From NCBI GenBank assembly GCA_034231615.1, contig CM067312.1, forward strand, positions 9,212,696 through 9,276,695: a stretch of 64,000 nt of DNA, in the 5' to 3' direction. The notes below the pieces were generated by a model. That model was not told the origin of the DNA. It worked only from the letters and a program-made list of their open reading frames with translations, and searched no databases. Position 1 is the stretch's first letter. Each line of letters opens with the position of its first letter. The stretch is from Meghimatium bilineatum. Taxonomy: Eukaryota > Mollusca > Gastropoda > Stylommatophora > Philomycidae. This document shows, piece by piece, positions 54,085 to 64,000 of the stretch. The position numbers and the translations under genes were made by a program.

Positions 54085-54260
54085 TACGTTATGTATGATA
54101 ATGTCGCGTGACAATGTATGATAATATCGCGTGATGTTGCATGATAATGTCACGTGATAATGTCATGTGATAATGTCGCGTGATAATGTCATGTGATAAT
54201 GTCATGTGATAATGTCGCACGATATTGACATATGATAGTGTCGTGAGATAATTTAATAAA
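54085..54260. repeat. 13-bp repeat, ~12 units
   Basis: The unit is GATAATGTCRYGT with degenerate edges. Confidence 0.85.
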
Positions 54261-54332
54261 GAATGGTCCGAAAGAGAAAACGAATAGTAAACAGCTCAGT
54301 GAGAAATAGAGTTAAGTAACGTCCATTTTGTG

Positions 54333-55075
54333 TTGGAGGGATAAGAATGTGTGATGGTATATGTGTGATGGTATATGTGCGATGGTATATGTGTGATGGT
54401 ATATGTGTGGAGATAAATATGTGTGATGGTATATGTGTGATGGTATATGTGTGATGGTATATGTGTGGCGAAAATAATGTGTGATGGTATAAGTGTGAAG
54501 ATAAATATGTGTGATGGTATATGTGTGATGGTATACGTGTGATGGTATTATGTGTGGCGAAAATAATGTGTGATGGTATAAGTGTGGAGATAAATATGTG
54601 TGATGGTATATGTGTGGCGAAAAGAATGTGTGATGGTATAAGTGTGGAGATAAATATGTGTGATGGTATATGTGTGGCGAAAAGTCACAACTTGATACGG
54701 ATAATAATGAGAACTGTGTGTGAGATATAAGAACGTGTGAAGATAAGTGTGTGGGGAAACCCACGACTTGGATAATAAAGTCTTTTTTTGTGTGTTGCAC
54801 ACATGGTGTGAGGGAATTAAGACTTTATTAACGAAGTCAATTCTGTGTGTGAGATATAATAACGTGTGAAGATATATGTGTGGGGAGAGAATCCAATGCT
54901 TGGAGAATAATGTCTATTCTGTGTGTGATATACAAGACCGTGTGAAGATATATGCGTGTGGTGAGGGGGCACGACTTGAATAATAAAGTCAATTATGCGC
55001 GTGATAGAGACAACGTGCACAAAAATAGATGTGTGGGTGAACTCAAATAGATGGATAATAAAATCAGCTCTTGCG
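54333..55075. repeat. 14-bp and ~75-bp nested repeats
   Basis: GTGTGATGGTATAT units with GTGTGGCGAAAATAAT and GTGTGGAGATAAATAT variants lie at 54333-54690. About four degenerate ~75-bp units with GATAATAAAGTC lie at 54700-55075. Confidence 0.85.
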
Positions 55076-55079
55076 TGGG

Positions 55080-55440
55080 GGAAAACAGCTAAGACATGGC
55101 AACCCAGCAGCCAATGATAGAAAAGAACTATACTCCGACTCCGTTCAAGCCTCTTATATAAGCTAATTAGTCTGGTCTCCGTCATCAGTTTATGTGACTT
55201 GTCCACGAAAGACTAACACTTGAATGTACTAATTCTGCCATAGATCATACTCTATTTCATTAAACCCCTATCCTAATACTTTTGGTAATACCGTGTTTCA
55301 TAAAAGCTTTTGGTTAGCGTCCATGGTAACAATTATGAATATTGACGACAACAACATAAAAAACATCAGAATGTAATATTCTTAACTCGTCAAAAAAAAG
55401 GAGAACCCGGGAATAGTATGCATGTATATACATGTGTGTG
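55080..55440. other. No feature recognised
   Basis: AT-rich sequence with no supported frame. Confidence 0.4.
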
Positions 55441-55444
55441 TGCA

Positions 55445-55617
<173 letters not shown>

Positions 55618-55621
<4 letters not shown>

Positions 55622-55894
55622 CCGTGTGTTGCCGGGGCCCGAAAGAAGAGCAAAGAATAGTAACACTATTTACCTTCCACGCATGTTGTAAAAGGCGACT
55701 AAGGAGGTTATGGGATGGAGTTGGCTGTCCCATCCCACAAAGGGTCGGTGACTCAAAGCCATGCTGAAGTCGGATGTGTCAGGCCGAAAGGCGCAGATAT
55801 CGCAACAATGCTGTGAACCATGACACAAAGCATTCCGTTCTCCGGACTACATCCTGCTAATCTGTAAGAGTTTGAGAACGAATGCAGAAGAAGA
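55618..55894 (+). mobile_element. NA-1 retroposon, full length, in (TA)n
   Basis: It runs from CGACCGTGTGTTGCCGGGGC through AAGGCGACTAAGGAGGTTAT, GCTGAAGTCGGATGTGTCAG and CCGGACTACATCCTGCTAAT to GAGAACGAATGCAGAAGAAG. (TA)n lies on both sides, so it probably inserted into a TA tract. It is the best plus-strand copy. Confidence 0.88.
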
Positions 55895-55899
55895 AAGAA

Positions 55900-55979
55900 A
55901 AGATATATATATATATATGTGTGTATGTATGTGTGAATATGTATATATGTGTGTGTGAGAGAGAGTGTGTGTGTGTGTG

Positions 55980-56028
<49 letters not shown>

Positions 56029-56060
56029 GTGTGTGTATGTACATCTATGTGTGTGCGTAT
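55900..56060. repeat. (TA)n/(TG)n compound microsatellite
   Basis: Alternating TA and TG tracts follow the NA-1 tail. Confidence 0.95.
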
Positions 56061-56267
56061 GTGTATTTATGGATGCGCTAATGCTCGGCAACGCATCCAA
56101 AAATAGCTGATATATAATGAGCTCCTTAAGAGAAAACGACTGGCCGATGGGCAGAAGAAACGCTTTAACTCTCTCAAAAGTGTCCCTAAAATGTTCAATA
56201 TCGACGTCTCATCTTGGGAGACTGTCGCCGAGAATCGCCATGTGGCGCTGGAAAAGTTCTGCCTTCG

Positions 56268-56690
56268 CTGAAAAACATCAAATCTCAGAGACAGAGAAAA
56301 CATGCTGCCGGAAAAACATCAAATCTCAGAGACAGAGAAAACATGCTGCCCGAAAAACATCACATCTCAGAGACAGAGAAAACATGCTGCCCGAAATGCG
56401 CAACAAATATACAGATGTCAAATTCTGATCCAAACTTGTCCCAATTGTTGCAGAAGGGGAATATATGTCAAGTTTGGCAGCAGGGGATTATGTGTCAAGT
56501 TTGGCAGCAGGGGATTATATGTGAAGATTTGCAGCAGGGGATTCTATGTCAAGATTGGCAGCAGGGGATTTTATGTCAAAATTGATAGCAGGGAATTCTA
56601 TGTCAAGATTGTCAGCAGGATTTTATGTCAAGATTGGTAGCAGGGGATTTTATGTCAAGATTGGCAGCAGTGGATTCTATGCCAGGATTG
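56268..56690. repeat. ~41-bp (3 units) and 27-bp (9 units) tandem repeats
   Basis: ATCTCAGAGACAGAGAAAAC units lie at 56268-56400. GTCAAGATTGGCAGCAGGGG units lie at 56445-56690. Confidence 0.9.
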
Positions 56691-56799
56691 GACTTTTCAG
56701 ACATCTCTATATACACACACACATCAGAAAGATGCAACAACACAAGTTAGAAACTGTTGTCATCAACTCCTGCGATTGACGTGCGGTTATTATTATTTA

Positions 56800-56930
56800 T
56801 GGTTGTGTGTGTGTGTGTGTGTGTGTGTGCGGTGTTTGTTTATGCGGTGTGTGAATATATGTGTGTGCATGAGTGTGTGTATGAATATATATGTGTGCCT
56901 GCGTGAGTGCGTGTGTGTAGAGCCGGAATA
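56800..56930. repeat. (TG)n-rich tract
   Basis: TG repeats with interruptions. Confidence 0.9.
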
Positions 56931-57120
56931 GACAATGGCGTGTAACTGATTGAAAAAAATGATAGTAGCGAATGAGTACATTTCCTGTGTAGGACACTAA
57001 TGTTCAACTTGTATTGATATTTTATCACTGAAGGTGAGCAATCATATTATGTTTGCGGGCTAGATTCACGTATTTGCGTCGGTTGGAGCATGATTATTAA
57101 ACAACAAGGGCCTACGAGGA

Positions 57121-57273
57121 GAATCAAAACAAGCCTTCAAATGTTATGTTTTCCATTATTTCCATGCATTTTGTTGCTGAGAGCTAGCCGGTTACACAAA
57201 GTATATACATAGTGACCAATGAAAAACATGACAATAAAGAAAAACCATCTCGTTTGAAGGCTTATTTTGATTC
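57121..57273. mobile_element. MITE-like element with 21-bp inverted ends
   Basis: GAATCAAAACAAGCCTTCAA (57121-57140) and the complement of 57254-57273 differ at one base, and similarity continues inward. The interior holds, reversed, the TTTTTCATTGGTCACT / ACTTTGTGT core of the small hairpin elements at 28655 and 32147. Confidence 0.6.
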
Positions 57274-57288
57274 TGTGGTCGTTTACTG

Positions 57289-57752
57289 TCGATAACGGCA
57301 TGTACTCTCGATAACCTGTCGATAACGGCATGTACTCTCGATAACCTGTCGATAACGGTATGTACTCTCGATAACCTGTCGATAACGGCATGTACTCTCG
57401 ATAACCTGTCGATAACGGCATGTACTCTCGATAACCTGTCGATAACGGCATGTACTCTCGATAACCTGTCGATAACGGCATGTACTCTCGATAACCTGTC
57501 AATAACGGTATGTACTCTCGATAACCTGTCGATAACGGCATGTACTCTCGATAACCTGTCAATAACGGCATGTACTCTCGATAACCTGTCGATAACGGTA
57601 TGTACTCTCGATAACCTGTCGATAACGGCATGTACTCTCGATAACCTGTCAATAACGGCATGTACTCTCGATAACCTGTCGATAACGGCATGTACTCTCG
57701 ATAACCTGTCAATAACGGTATGTACTCTCGATAACCTGTCAATAACGGTATG
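57289..57752. repeat. 30-bp minisatellite, ~15.5 units
   Basis: The unit contains CGATAACGGCATGTACTCTC then GATAACCTGT. Each unit repeats GATAAC twice, so it may derive from an older 15-bp unit. The minus strand codes a 10-residue repeat only because the period is a multiple of three. Confidence 0.95.
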
Positions 57753-57759
57753 TACTGGA

Positions 57760-58620
57760 TGTAGAGAATAACTATTTTGTAGTATCTTGGAGTTCCCAGT
57801 ATTGTTTATGTTAGCACATGTGCAAAAAGGGGGGGGGGAGATTGTAATTTAGTCAAATCCCTTGTAATAAAAGTCATATTCTGATTTTCTAAGGGAGAGG
57901 GGTTTGGACCTCCCCCTCCTTGTCTACAGGCCTGGAGTTAAGAATATATGGTATATGCATCTTGTTAACGTGTTATATTACCCCCATATTGTAAATCCCT
58001 ATGACCCTAAATATCGCAGAAATGGTCAGTTGTTACCAAAAATAGCTGGAACTTCACGTATAGTTTTTTTTTTAGTAAAGTATTCAAACCCGTCTCCTTA
58101 GTGTTCATTCGTGCTGATCTAACGCAGCGTGATTAACCCTCACTAATGGAACAGATCATCTGTTACTTCGCGTATATGTCTGATCGCCAGCCAAGGAAAG
58201 CTCGGAAAAAGTCGTATACAATCAGTATACAGTCGTTAAGATAAGTGCGGACAGCTATCCTAAAGATATTCTTAAAATGTGTACTAGTTTTCTAGTGATA
58301 TTGTGAGAGTTGGTTCAAAACGGGAAATCACGAAAGAAAAAGGCCCCTAAGTGTGACGCATGCTTGGTCATTGTTAATATATCTAAATGTCTTTGGTGTC
58401 ACATACCGCAGAAGTGATAAAGTAGAAAAAAAGTATTAAAAAATAAACCTTCAACACACAAAAAAGAGGGTACAAGTACATTAAGTGCATACGAACTGAA
58501 AAATTGAGAGATGGGATTTGTTTTGAAACAATCAGGGAAAGAGGCAAAGAGGGGACACCTAGAAATAAGTAAATTCTTAGAAACATCAAGTACAGGACTG
58601 TAAAGATTATCTGAGGACAT
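57760..58620. other. No feature recognised
   Basis: Contains a (G)n run near 57831. Short minus-strand frames near 58383-58620 are hydrophobic, without a domain. Confidence 0.4.
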
Positions 58621-58624
58621 GAAC

Positions 58625-58790
58625 AGATTGAAGATGTGTTTTGATGATATTGAATACCAGTGAAGACGAATGGCGAAGAAATTGAAGATGTATGTTGAAG
58701 GTATTGTCTGACGGTGAAGATGTATGTTGAAGGTATTGTCTGACAGTGATGATGTATAAATGAAGATATTGTCAGATAGTGAAGATGATA
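58625..58790. repeat. ~35-bp degenerate repeat, ~4 units
   Basis: GAAGATGTATGTTGAAGGTA and TTGTCTGACAGTGA variants alternate. Confidence 0.7.
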
Positions 58791-58799
58791 TTCCGTCTC

Positions 58800-59935
58800 G
58801 GCATCCTCAGTTTTTAAAAATCTATCTGCATTACAGCCCGCCCCTCTCCTTCTTGATCCACCTAAAACTAAATATTGGATCTCATCACATCTCCTAATAT
58901 AAATCTTCCATCTATCCTTTTGTTTTCATTCGCTTCATTCATCTTCATCCGTTCTTTTATTCTCTGTATAGATCTAAATTAATATTAAATCTTCACCATG
59001 ATTTTTTCTTAATCAAACTAAAAACATGAATGAAAGATCCACTTTCCAATTCATTCATATATGTTCTAGAATTTTCAAAAGAACATCCCAACCATAGATC
59101 ATAAATAACATAACTAGAAGCAGACATTAGTTCTGAGACAGACACTTGTCACAGACGCACTTTCCTTCTTTTGAAAGTACTCGTAAGTCATAAATATATG
59201 ACAAGATTAATCCGTTATTCCATTTCTAGATGATATATTGAGGTACGTTCTGCGCTTGGTGATTAGTTTTTTTTATTGTTGTCGTGGAGATATATAGAAT
59301 TCGTATGGGCTTGAAGTCTATACAAACATAACCTTAAACTCTTTAGTGATTAATGATTTTCAGAGTCGACGGCGATACATTTCTTGCATACCCATTGGAG
59401 TATCGTCTTTTTTATCACATAGCGATATAGTATGAATGATGGCGGTTCGGTAGTCCGATGACTATTACTCATACAACACCACAATTCTCTCTTATAAAAT
59501 TATGTGGCCGAGGAGGGCATTCGCCCCGTGCGCAGCGCCTAGGTGCCTTATTATTTTTGGGGACATAATAGTAAAAAAAAGCTTATCGCTTGCGGAGCAG
59601 CGGCGACAAATTATTAGTTTTACCCCAGGTGTGACTAGCTACACCACTTCTATAATCTTCATGGTCAATTCTAAACGACCTCAATCTCGTAATGATATTC
59701 TCCTCTTACGATAAAAGCTGGACCAGCAAGGTAAGAGAAGACTAGTGGAAGTGGTGGACAAGAGAGAAATCTGTGAGATTTGAGTGAGAAGATAAAATGA
59801 AATAAAATGTTAAAATTTGGTTACTTATCTCTGCGTCAGTCCGTCTGGAGAACGGAATTTTTAAGTTAAGTAATAAGGATTATCTCCAGATTTAGATGCG
59901 CCATGTGAACGACAATAGTGCCGTTCACGCTCGTG
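58800..59935. other. No feature recognised
   Basis: A 70-codon frame at 59502-59714 has no ATG-associated context, domain or second copy in the window. Confidence 0.4.
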
Positions 59936-59939
59936 GTGT

Positions 59940-60010
59940 TCTTAAAGTTTGTATGTAGTATTGTTAAAGGCCTTTTGGTCGAATCGTCGATTTGTGTGTC
60001 CTCTTATGTG
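59940..60010 (+). mobile_element. PLE terminal motif, diverged
   Basis: TTGTTAAAGGCCTTTTGGTC then GAATCGTCGATTTGTGTG matches the motif at 25119-25156 and 14778-14803. Confidence 0.45.
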
Positions 60011-60112
60011 TGTTTCTAGTGGTTATCAAAACTGCATATCTTGTTCCACAGTATGAAATTACAGAGGTATGTTCTATGAGCGATACACTCGGCCGGCGGT
60101 GGGCTGTTTTAT

Positions 60113-60185
60113 TGAGAGGGACAAAGTACATATGGTGTAACCAAGTACAAATGAAGTCAATCCTCTACGCCTTTTTGTCCCTATC
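60113..60185 (+). repeat. Dispersed repeat piece (ATGAAGTCAATCCTCTACGC)
   Basis: AGTACATATGGTGTAACCAAG and ATGAAGTCAATCCTCTACGC recur at 25440-25500 (+), 44028-44075 (-) and 48650-48700 (-). Confidence 0.5.
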
Positions 60186-60239
60186 CAATTTTCTTTTTAG
60201 TAAATGTATGTTCTTGTGAATTTTCGTGAATGTGAAAAT

Positions 60240-61105
60240 GACTTGCACTGGGGATTTTGATTAAAGTGAGGAGGAGCTATGTAAAGCGTCGACCTCACTC
60301 CCTTGTCGGACCTCATTTGAAACGAGTAGTAAGAGGGTTCGAGATGACTGGAAGTGAAGTTCGATTCAGTGGAAGACCGTGGTTTTCTACGTGTCTCACC
60401 ATGCTCGATGCGGTCCACACCGCCTTGCTGGCGTTCTCCTACATTACCCGGTGGACCGATAAACTATCGTACCTCATACGCGTAATTTCGCCGAATACCA
60501 AACTTTACGTGTAGTGGTTAGACAAGACCGGCATGTTTTTGAGACAGTTTCCGCATGACATCACCTACTTTATGACTGCCTAACAGACTGTCAGTCAAAT
60601 GTGGAGCCAGAACACACCTCAGATAGTCCCTGGTGCTTTGTTCACAGGACACGTTAAAACTGCTGTAGTTGCATAGTGAACGATTGAATGTGCTGTTGAT
60701 ACTAAAGCAAATTTTGTCATCACATAAACTTCAAAATTAATTTTCGTAAATAGTGTATCATGTATGACATTAACAAAGTAAAACGACCGATTTGACTAAC
60801 GTTCTTTCTGATTTAGCTGTTTATCGCCGAGGGTCCTGCCAATGGCTTCTTTTTCCTCATGATGGTGTTCTTAAATATTAATTGGTTGACGTTTTTTTAG
60901 CAAACACTTTTGCAGAACGCGGTTGTTGTTAGCCCTCAGGATACAGAAACAAGTAATGGTTGTTGACTTGAAGTCGGCCGAGAGTTCTAAAATGCCTCAT
61001 TGCGATCAGGTATTACTTTTCTATCAAATAGAAATGTGAGAACATAAATAATACATTAATTTATTCAACGGATATGTTAATTACCATCCGGAAAATAGTT
61101 AACGA
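60240..61105. other. No feature recognised
   Basis: An 85-codon frame at 60257-60514 has no recognisable domain. Confidence 0.4.
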
Positions 61106-61109
61106 GTAA

Positions 61110-61490
61110 CAGTACATATTTCTAACAGTACCAAAACATGTAACAATTTATAACAGTACCGTGACATGCAACAATTTATAGCAGTACCATGAAATATAAC
61201 AATTTATAATACCACCATGAAATATAATAATTTATGACAGTACCATGAAAAATACAATTATAATAGTACCATGAAATATAACAATTTATAACAGTATCAT
61301 GAAAAAGAACAATTTAACTTAAAATATAACTGAATTAATGAATCATTGGAGGATGCAGGCAGATTGGAACACGACAGAGTCGTGTTCAGGACATCAATTG
61401 AAAAGACAACGTTCTGGAAACAATATGTCACGTGACGATGATAATGACCATGAAATATAACAATTTATAGCAGTACCATGAAATATAAAA
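61110..61490. repeat. 28-bp minisatellite split by a LINE-E fragment
   Basis: AACAATTTATAACAGTACCA then TGAAATAT units lie at 61110-61310 and resume at 61447-61490. The LINE-E piece lies between. Confidence 0.85.
61342..61434 (+). mobile_element. LINE-E C-terminal fragment inside the minisatellite
   Basis: SLEDAGRLEHDRVVFRTSIE then KTTFWKQYVT stop, followed by GATGATAATGA. It parallels 32516-32710. Confidence 0.65.
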
Positions 61491-61765
61491 TTGTATAACC
61501 TTAACAAAATCAGGTTTAATAAATAATAGTAGGTCCTCATAATTTTAAAATGTCAGAATCGATCATAAAATGTCCAATACATGGGACTGTAGTGACACTG
61601 GGATATTAAGCAGTGTAAATAAAAATATGTTAATTGGGATGTATCACGGACAACACAAAACGACAAAGGAAAAACATGACAACTAATTTAGAAATTAAAC
61701 AATTAGTCACACATACGACGTTTTGCCCACTACCTTAATGATGTATATTTGAACATAAAAAAGCA

Positions 61766-61935
61766 ATAAACAATAGTACATTCATAGCTATGAAACACAA
61801 CAACTAGAGAGAATAACAAAGCAAGAAACAATAGTACATTCATAGCTATGAAACACAACAACTAGAGGGAATAACAAAGCAATAAACGCCGTCTATTACA
61901 TTCGTAGCGATAAAACAAAACTAGAGGGAATAACG
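61766..61935. repeat. ~60-bp repeat, ~3 units
   Basis: ATTCATAGCTATGAAACACA with ACTAGAGRGAATAACAAAGC. Confidence 0.85.
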
Positions 61936-62079
61936 TTCTTCGTATTATTTATATTGATAACATTGCAGTATACGAGGTATACGTGCAATAGAGGAGAGGG
62001 AAAAAGGAGAGAAGACAAAACTAGAAGAAAGGGTTAATCAGGGGAGGACTGTAATGTCTAAATGATTCTGTGTAAAAAA

Positions 62080-62230
62080 AAAATAATAATAATAACAAAA
62101 CAAACAAAAAATAATAATAATTACAATAATAACGATAATAAAAACAGCAATAATAATAGTTATAAAAATAATAATAACAATACTTATAAAAATAACAATA
62201 ATGATAATAATAATAATAGCAGTAAAAATA
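62080..62230. repeat. (AAT)n-rich low-complexity tract
   Basis: AAT/AAC triplets code Asn/Lys runs by composition only. Confidence 0.9.
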
Positions 62231-62459
62231 CTCCTGTACTACTAACAATACAAGTTATGTGGACGTGTTATGTAGATAGTGTTGCAGACATCGGTACAAC
62301 GTTCAAGGAAATTTCTCTGTGTTTAGCTTTGTGGTTGCTTTGCAGTGTGTAGTGCGGGTAAACATTTCTCTCGTATGGCAGACTTACTAGCGATATGGTT
62401 ACAGACGTTTACCATTTAATGGAAGTTGTAGAAACACCGACGTATTAGTTACCACCTCC

Positions 62460-62605
62460 AAAGTCGGATGTGTCAGGCTATTGACGCAAATAAAACGACG
62501 ACGCAATGTATTTCCGTTCTTTTAGCTACATACTGCTGGAAATTTAGTAGGACCATCGTCCTGCTACAAGAGAGATCCGACCAGAGTGTGAGAACAAGCG
62601 CTTAC
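62460..62605 (+). mobile_element. NA-2 retroposon
   Basis: AAGTCGGATGTGTCAGGCTA, GCTACATACTGCTGGAAATT, AGGACCATCGTCCTGCTACA and GAGAACAAGCGCTTA. The (GAA)n tail is absent and no duplication was found. Confidence 0.7.
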
Positions 62606-62811
62606 ATGTAACAGAAATATACACTGTATAAGACATTCCAATCAACGTTTGTATAATTATTAGGCACAACTAATACAGCAAATCAAATCGGCAGCACAGT
62701 ATGGACAATCAACAATACAGTATGATTGCAGGTTCGTAGATAAGGAGAGGGAGATTATGGTCTTCAAACCCTACTTAACAAATTTGAACAAAATTTTAGT
62801 ACTAGGAACGT

Positions 62812-63122
62812 GACCAAGAGGTCGCACGAAATATCCCGTCACCAAGATGTCGCACAAAATATCCCGTTAAAAAGAGGTCGCACGAAATATCGCGTCACCA
62901 AGAGGTCGCACGAAATATCCCGTCATCAAGAGGTCACATGAAATATCCCGTCACCAAGAGATCGCACGAAATATCCCGTCACCAAGAGGTCGCACGAAAT
63001 ATCCCGTCACCAAAAGGTCGCACGAAATATCCCGTCACCAAGAGGTCGCACGAAATATCCCGTCACCAAGAGGTCGCACGAAATATCCCGTCACCAACAG
63101 GTCGCACGAAATATCCCGTCAA
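62812..63122. repeat. 28-bp minisatellite, ~11 units
   Basis: The unit is CACCAAGAGGTCGCACGAAA plus TATCCCGT. The period is not a multiple of three. Confidence 0.95.
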
Positions 63123-63289
63123 ACAGGAAAATTTGCATACGAAAACGGACTAAAGACCTTTTTTCGAAACTCTCTTCTTAAGGTAATCATATCTAGTACT
63201 CTGAGACAATGTGTAGTGCAATATGGACAATCGGTTTTCAAAGCACAAACAACTTCTACTGAGTTGCTATTTTGTGAAACCGCCCACTA

Positions 63290-63485
63290 ACCAGATGCCA
63301 TGCCACAAATGGCCATGACACATAGACATAACGGTTATAAAGCCAGAGGCAGACCATGTAAAAGATGGATCACAGAAATCAAAGAAGCAACAGAATTAGC
63401 TAACAAACAGCCCACAAGAAGGCCATCTCCAGAGAACTCTTCCACCCCTGACGGCAAACAAGGGCTACAGCGTACAGATAGATAG
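63290..63485 (+). mobile_element. LINE-B-like C-terminal tail
   Basis: KARGRPCKRWITEIKEATEL and RRPSPENSSTPDGKQGLQ match the end of the RT remnant at 12205-13615 (TEIKEATN and RGPSPENSSTPN). Confidence 0.6.
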
Positions 63486-63489
63486 CCCA

Positions 63490-64000
63490 CTAACCTTCTT
63501 ACCATCAAGCTGAAGCACATTATGGAACCAGGAAAACAAGATTCATATCTCAAATTTAAAAGGACAGATATTCTTGTGATGTAAAAGCGGCTCTGCCGAA
63601 CCACAAGACCACCAAGACTTTCTTCTGGAGACCCAGCGGTCCAGTCCACAGCTGCTGATAATGTATAAGCTTGAATGTTAGTGAGGCATTGAAGGAAAAC
63701 ATGATGACTTAGAGGGAAATCAAGTAATCGGGGCATAGAGTGGTTCAAACTCTTTTATTTATTTTTTTTTTTTTTTAAAAGCCATCCAACGTCGTACCAG
63801 ATATAATATCAATTTAAAACCAAGAGTGGCACATTTTTTTCACGCTAAATCACTTCCAAAGTAACATTTCAGAAATTACAATATGGCACGAAATCGATCG
63901 TAGCAAAGATGCTGACGGAACTATGTTGCCAGCTAATAATATTTTGAAACAAAATAGCGGCTTTTGCTTGATATTGCCAAGGGACACAAATTTGATTTTG
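63490..64000. other. No feature recognised; (T)n near 63765
   Basis: A 137-codon minus-strand frame (63335-63748) lies mostly antisense to the LINE-B-like tail and has no domain. Confidence 0.4.

Noticed and set aside
57137..57742. Minus-strand 200-codon frame of a 10-residue repeat
   Set aside because: It is explained by the 30-bp tandem repeat. The non-repeat part is short and featureless.

Overview
This is repeat-dominated, AT-rich nuclear DNA from a multicellular animal, not a prokaryote. It has no operons, ribosome-binding sites, rRNA genes or CRISPR arrays. It does have non-LTR retrotransposons with apurinic-type endonuclease, reverse transcriptase (RT) and RNase H, a Penelope-like element (PLE), tRNA-derived SINEs, hAT-like MITEs, and many minisatellites and (TA)n tracts. 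The repertoire suits an invertebrate, perhaps a mollusc, but that placement is a weak inference. The only candidate host exon is a short GC-richer terminal exon at 453-800, followed at once by AATAAA. Almost every other open frame is a decayed transposon fragment or an artefact of a tandem repeat whose period is a multiple of three.

Layout. 0-4 kb: direct repeats, the candidate exon, a 434-bp satellite, and a 246-bp near-perfect hairpin. 4-14.6 kb: short retroposons with clear target-site duplications (TSDs), a PLE GIY-YIG fragment, LINE 3' ends, and one LINE RT cut by another LINE. 14.7-17.5 kb: a decayed PLE on the minus strand (RT, linker, GIY-YIG, C-terminus). It is interrupted by a tRNA-SINE and by two minisatellites that grew from its own coding motifs, and its 5' part is inverted. 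18.6-22.65 kb: the only near full-length LINE (LINE-A: endonuclease, RT, RNase H, (GAA)n tail), broken by frameshifts and stops. 23-45.7 kb: minisatellites, LINE debris, hAT-like MITEs and PLE termini. 45.9-47.4 kb: a 28-bp array with higher-order structure. 47.4-64 kb: many further minisatellites, LINE-A 5' leader fragments, a PLE-terminus foldback, a TIR hairpin element and SINE copies.

Names used below. LINE-A is the RNase H-bearing element. LINE-B carries a C-terminal W-F-G-H-L type motif. LINE-C carries a C-terminal SVAANLRCGDG motif. LINE-D carries FLGHVM and VTTGK motifs. LINE-E ends in TTFW-K-YVT. LINE-F is an RT element with an (ATGA)n tail. NA-1 (about 265-280 bp) and NA-2 (about 145-160 bp) are short non-autonomous retroposons that appear to be assembled from the 5' leader and 3' end of LINE-A. 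The most interesting signals are the PLE-born minisatellites, the hammerhead-core-like motif at PLE termini, the NA-1/NA-2 to LINE-A relationship, and the 246-bp hairpin.
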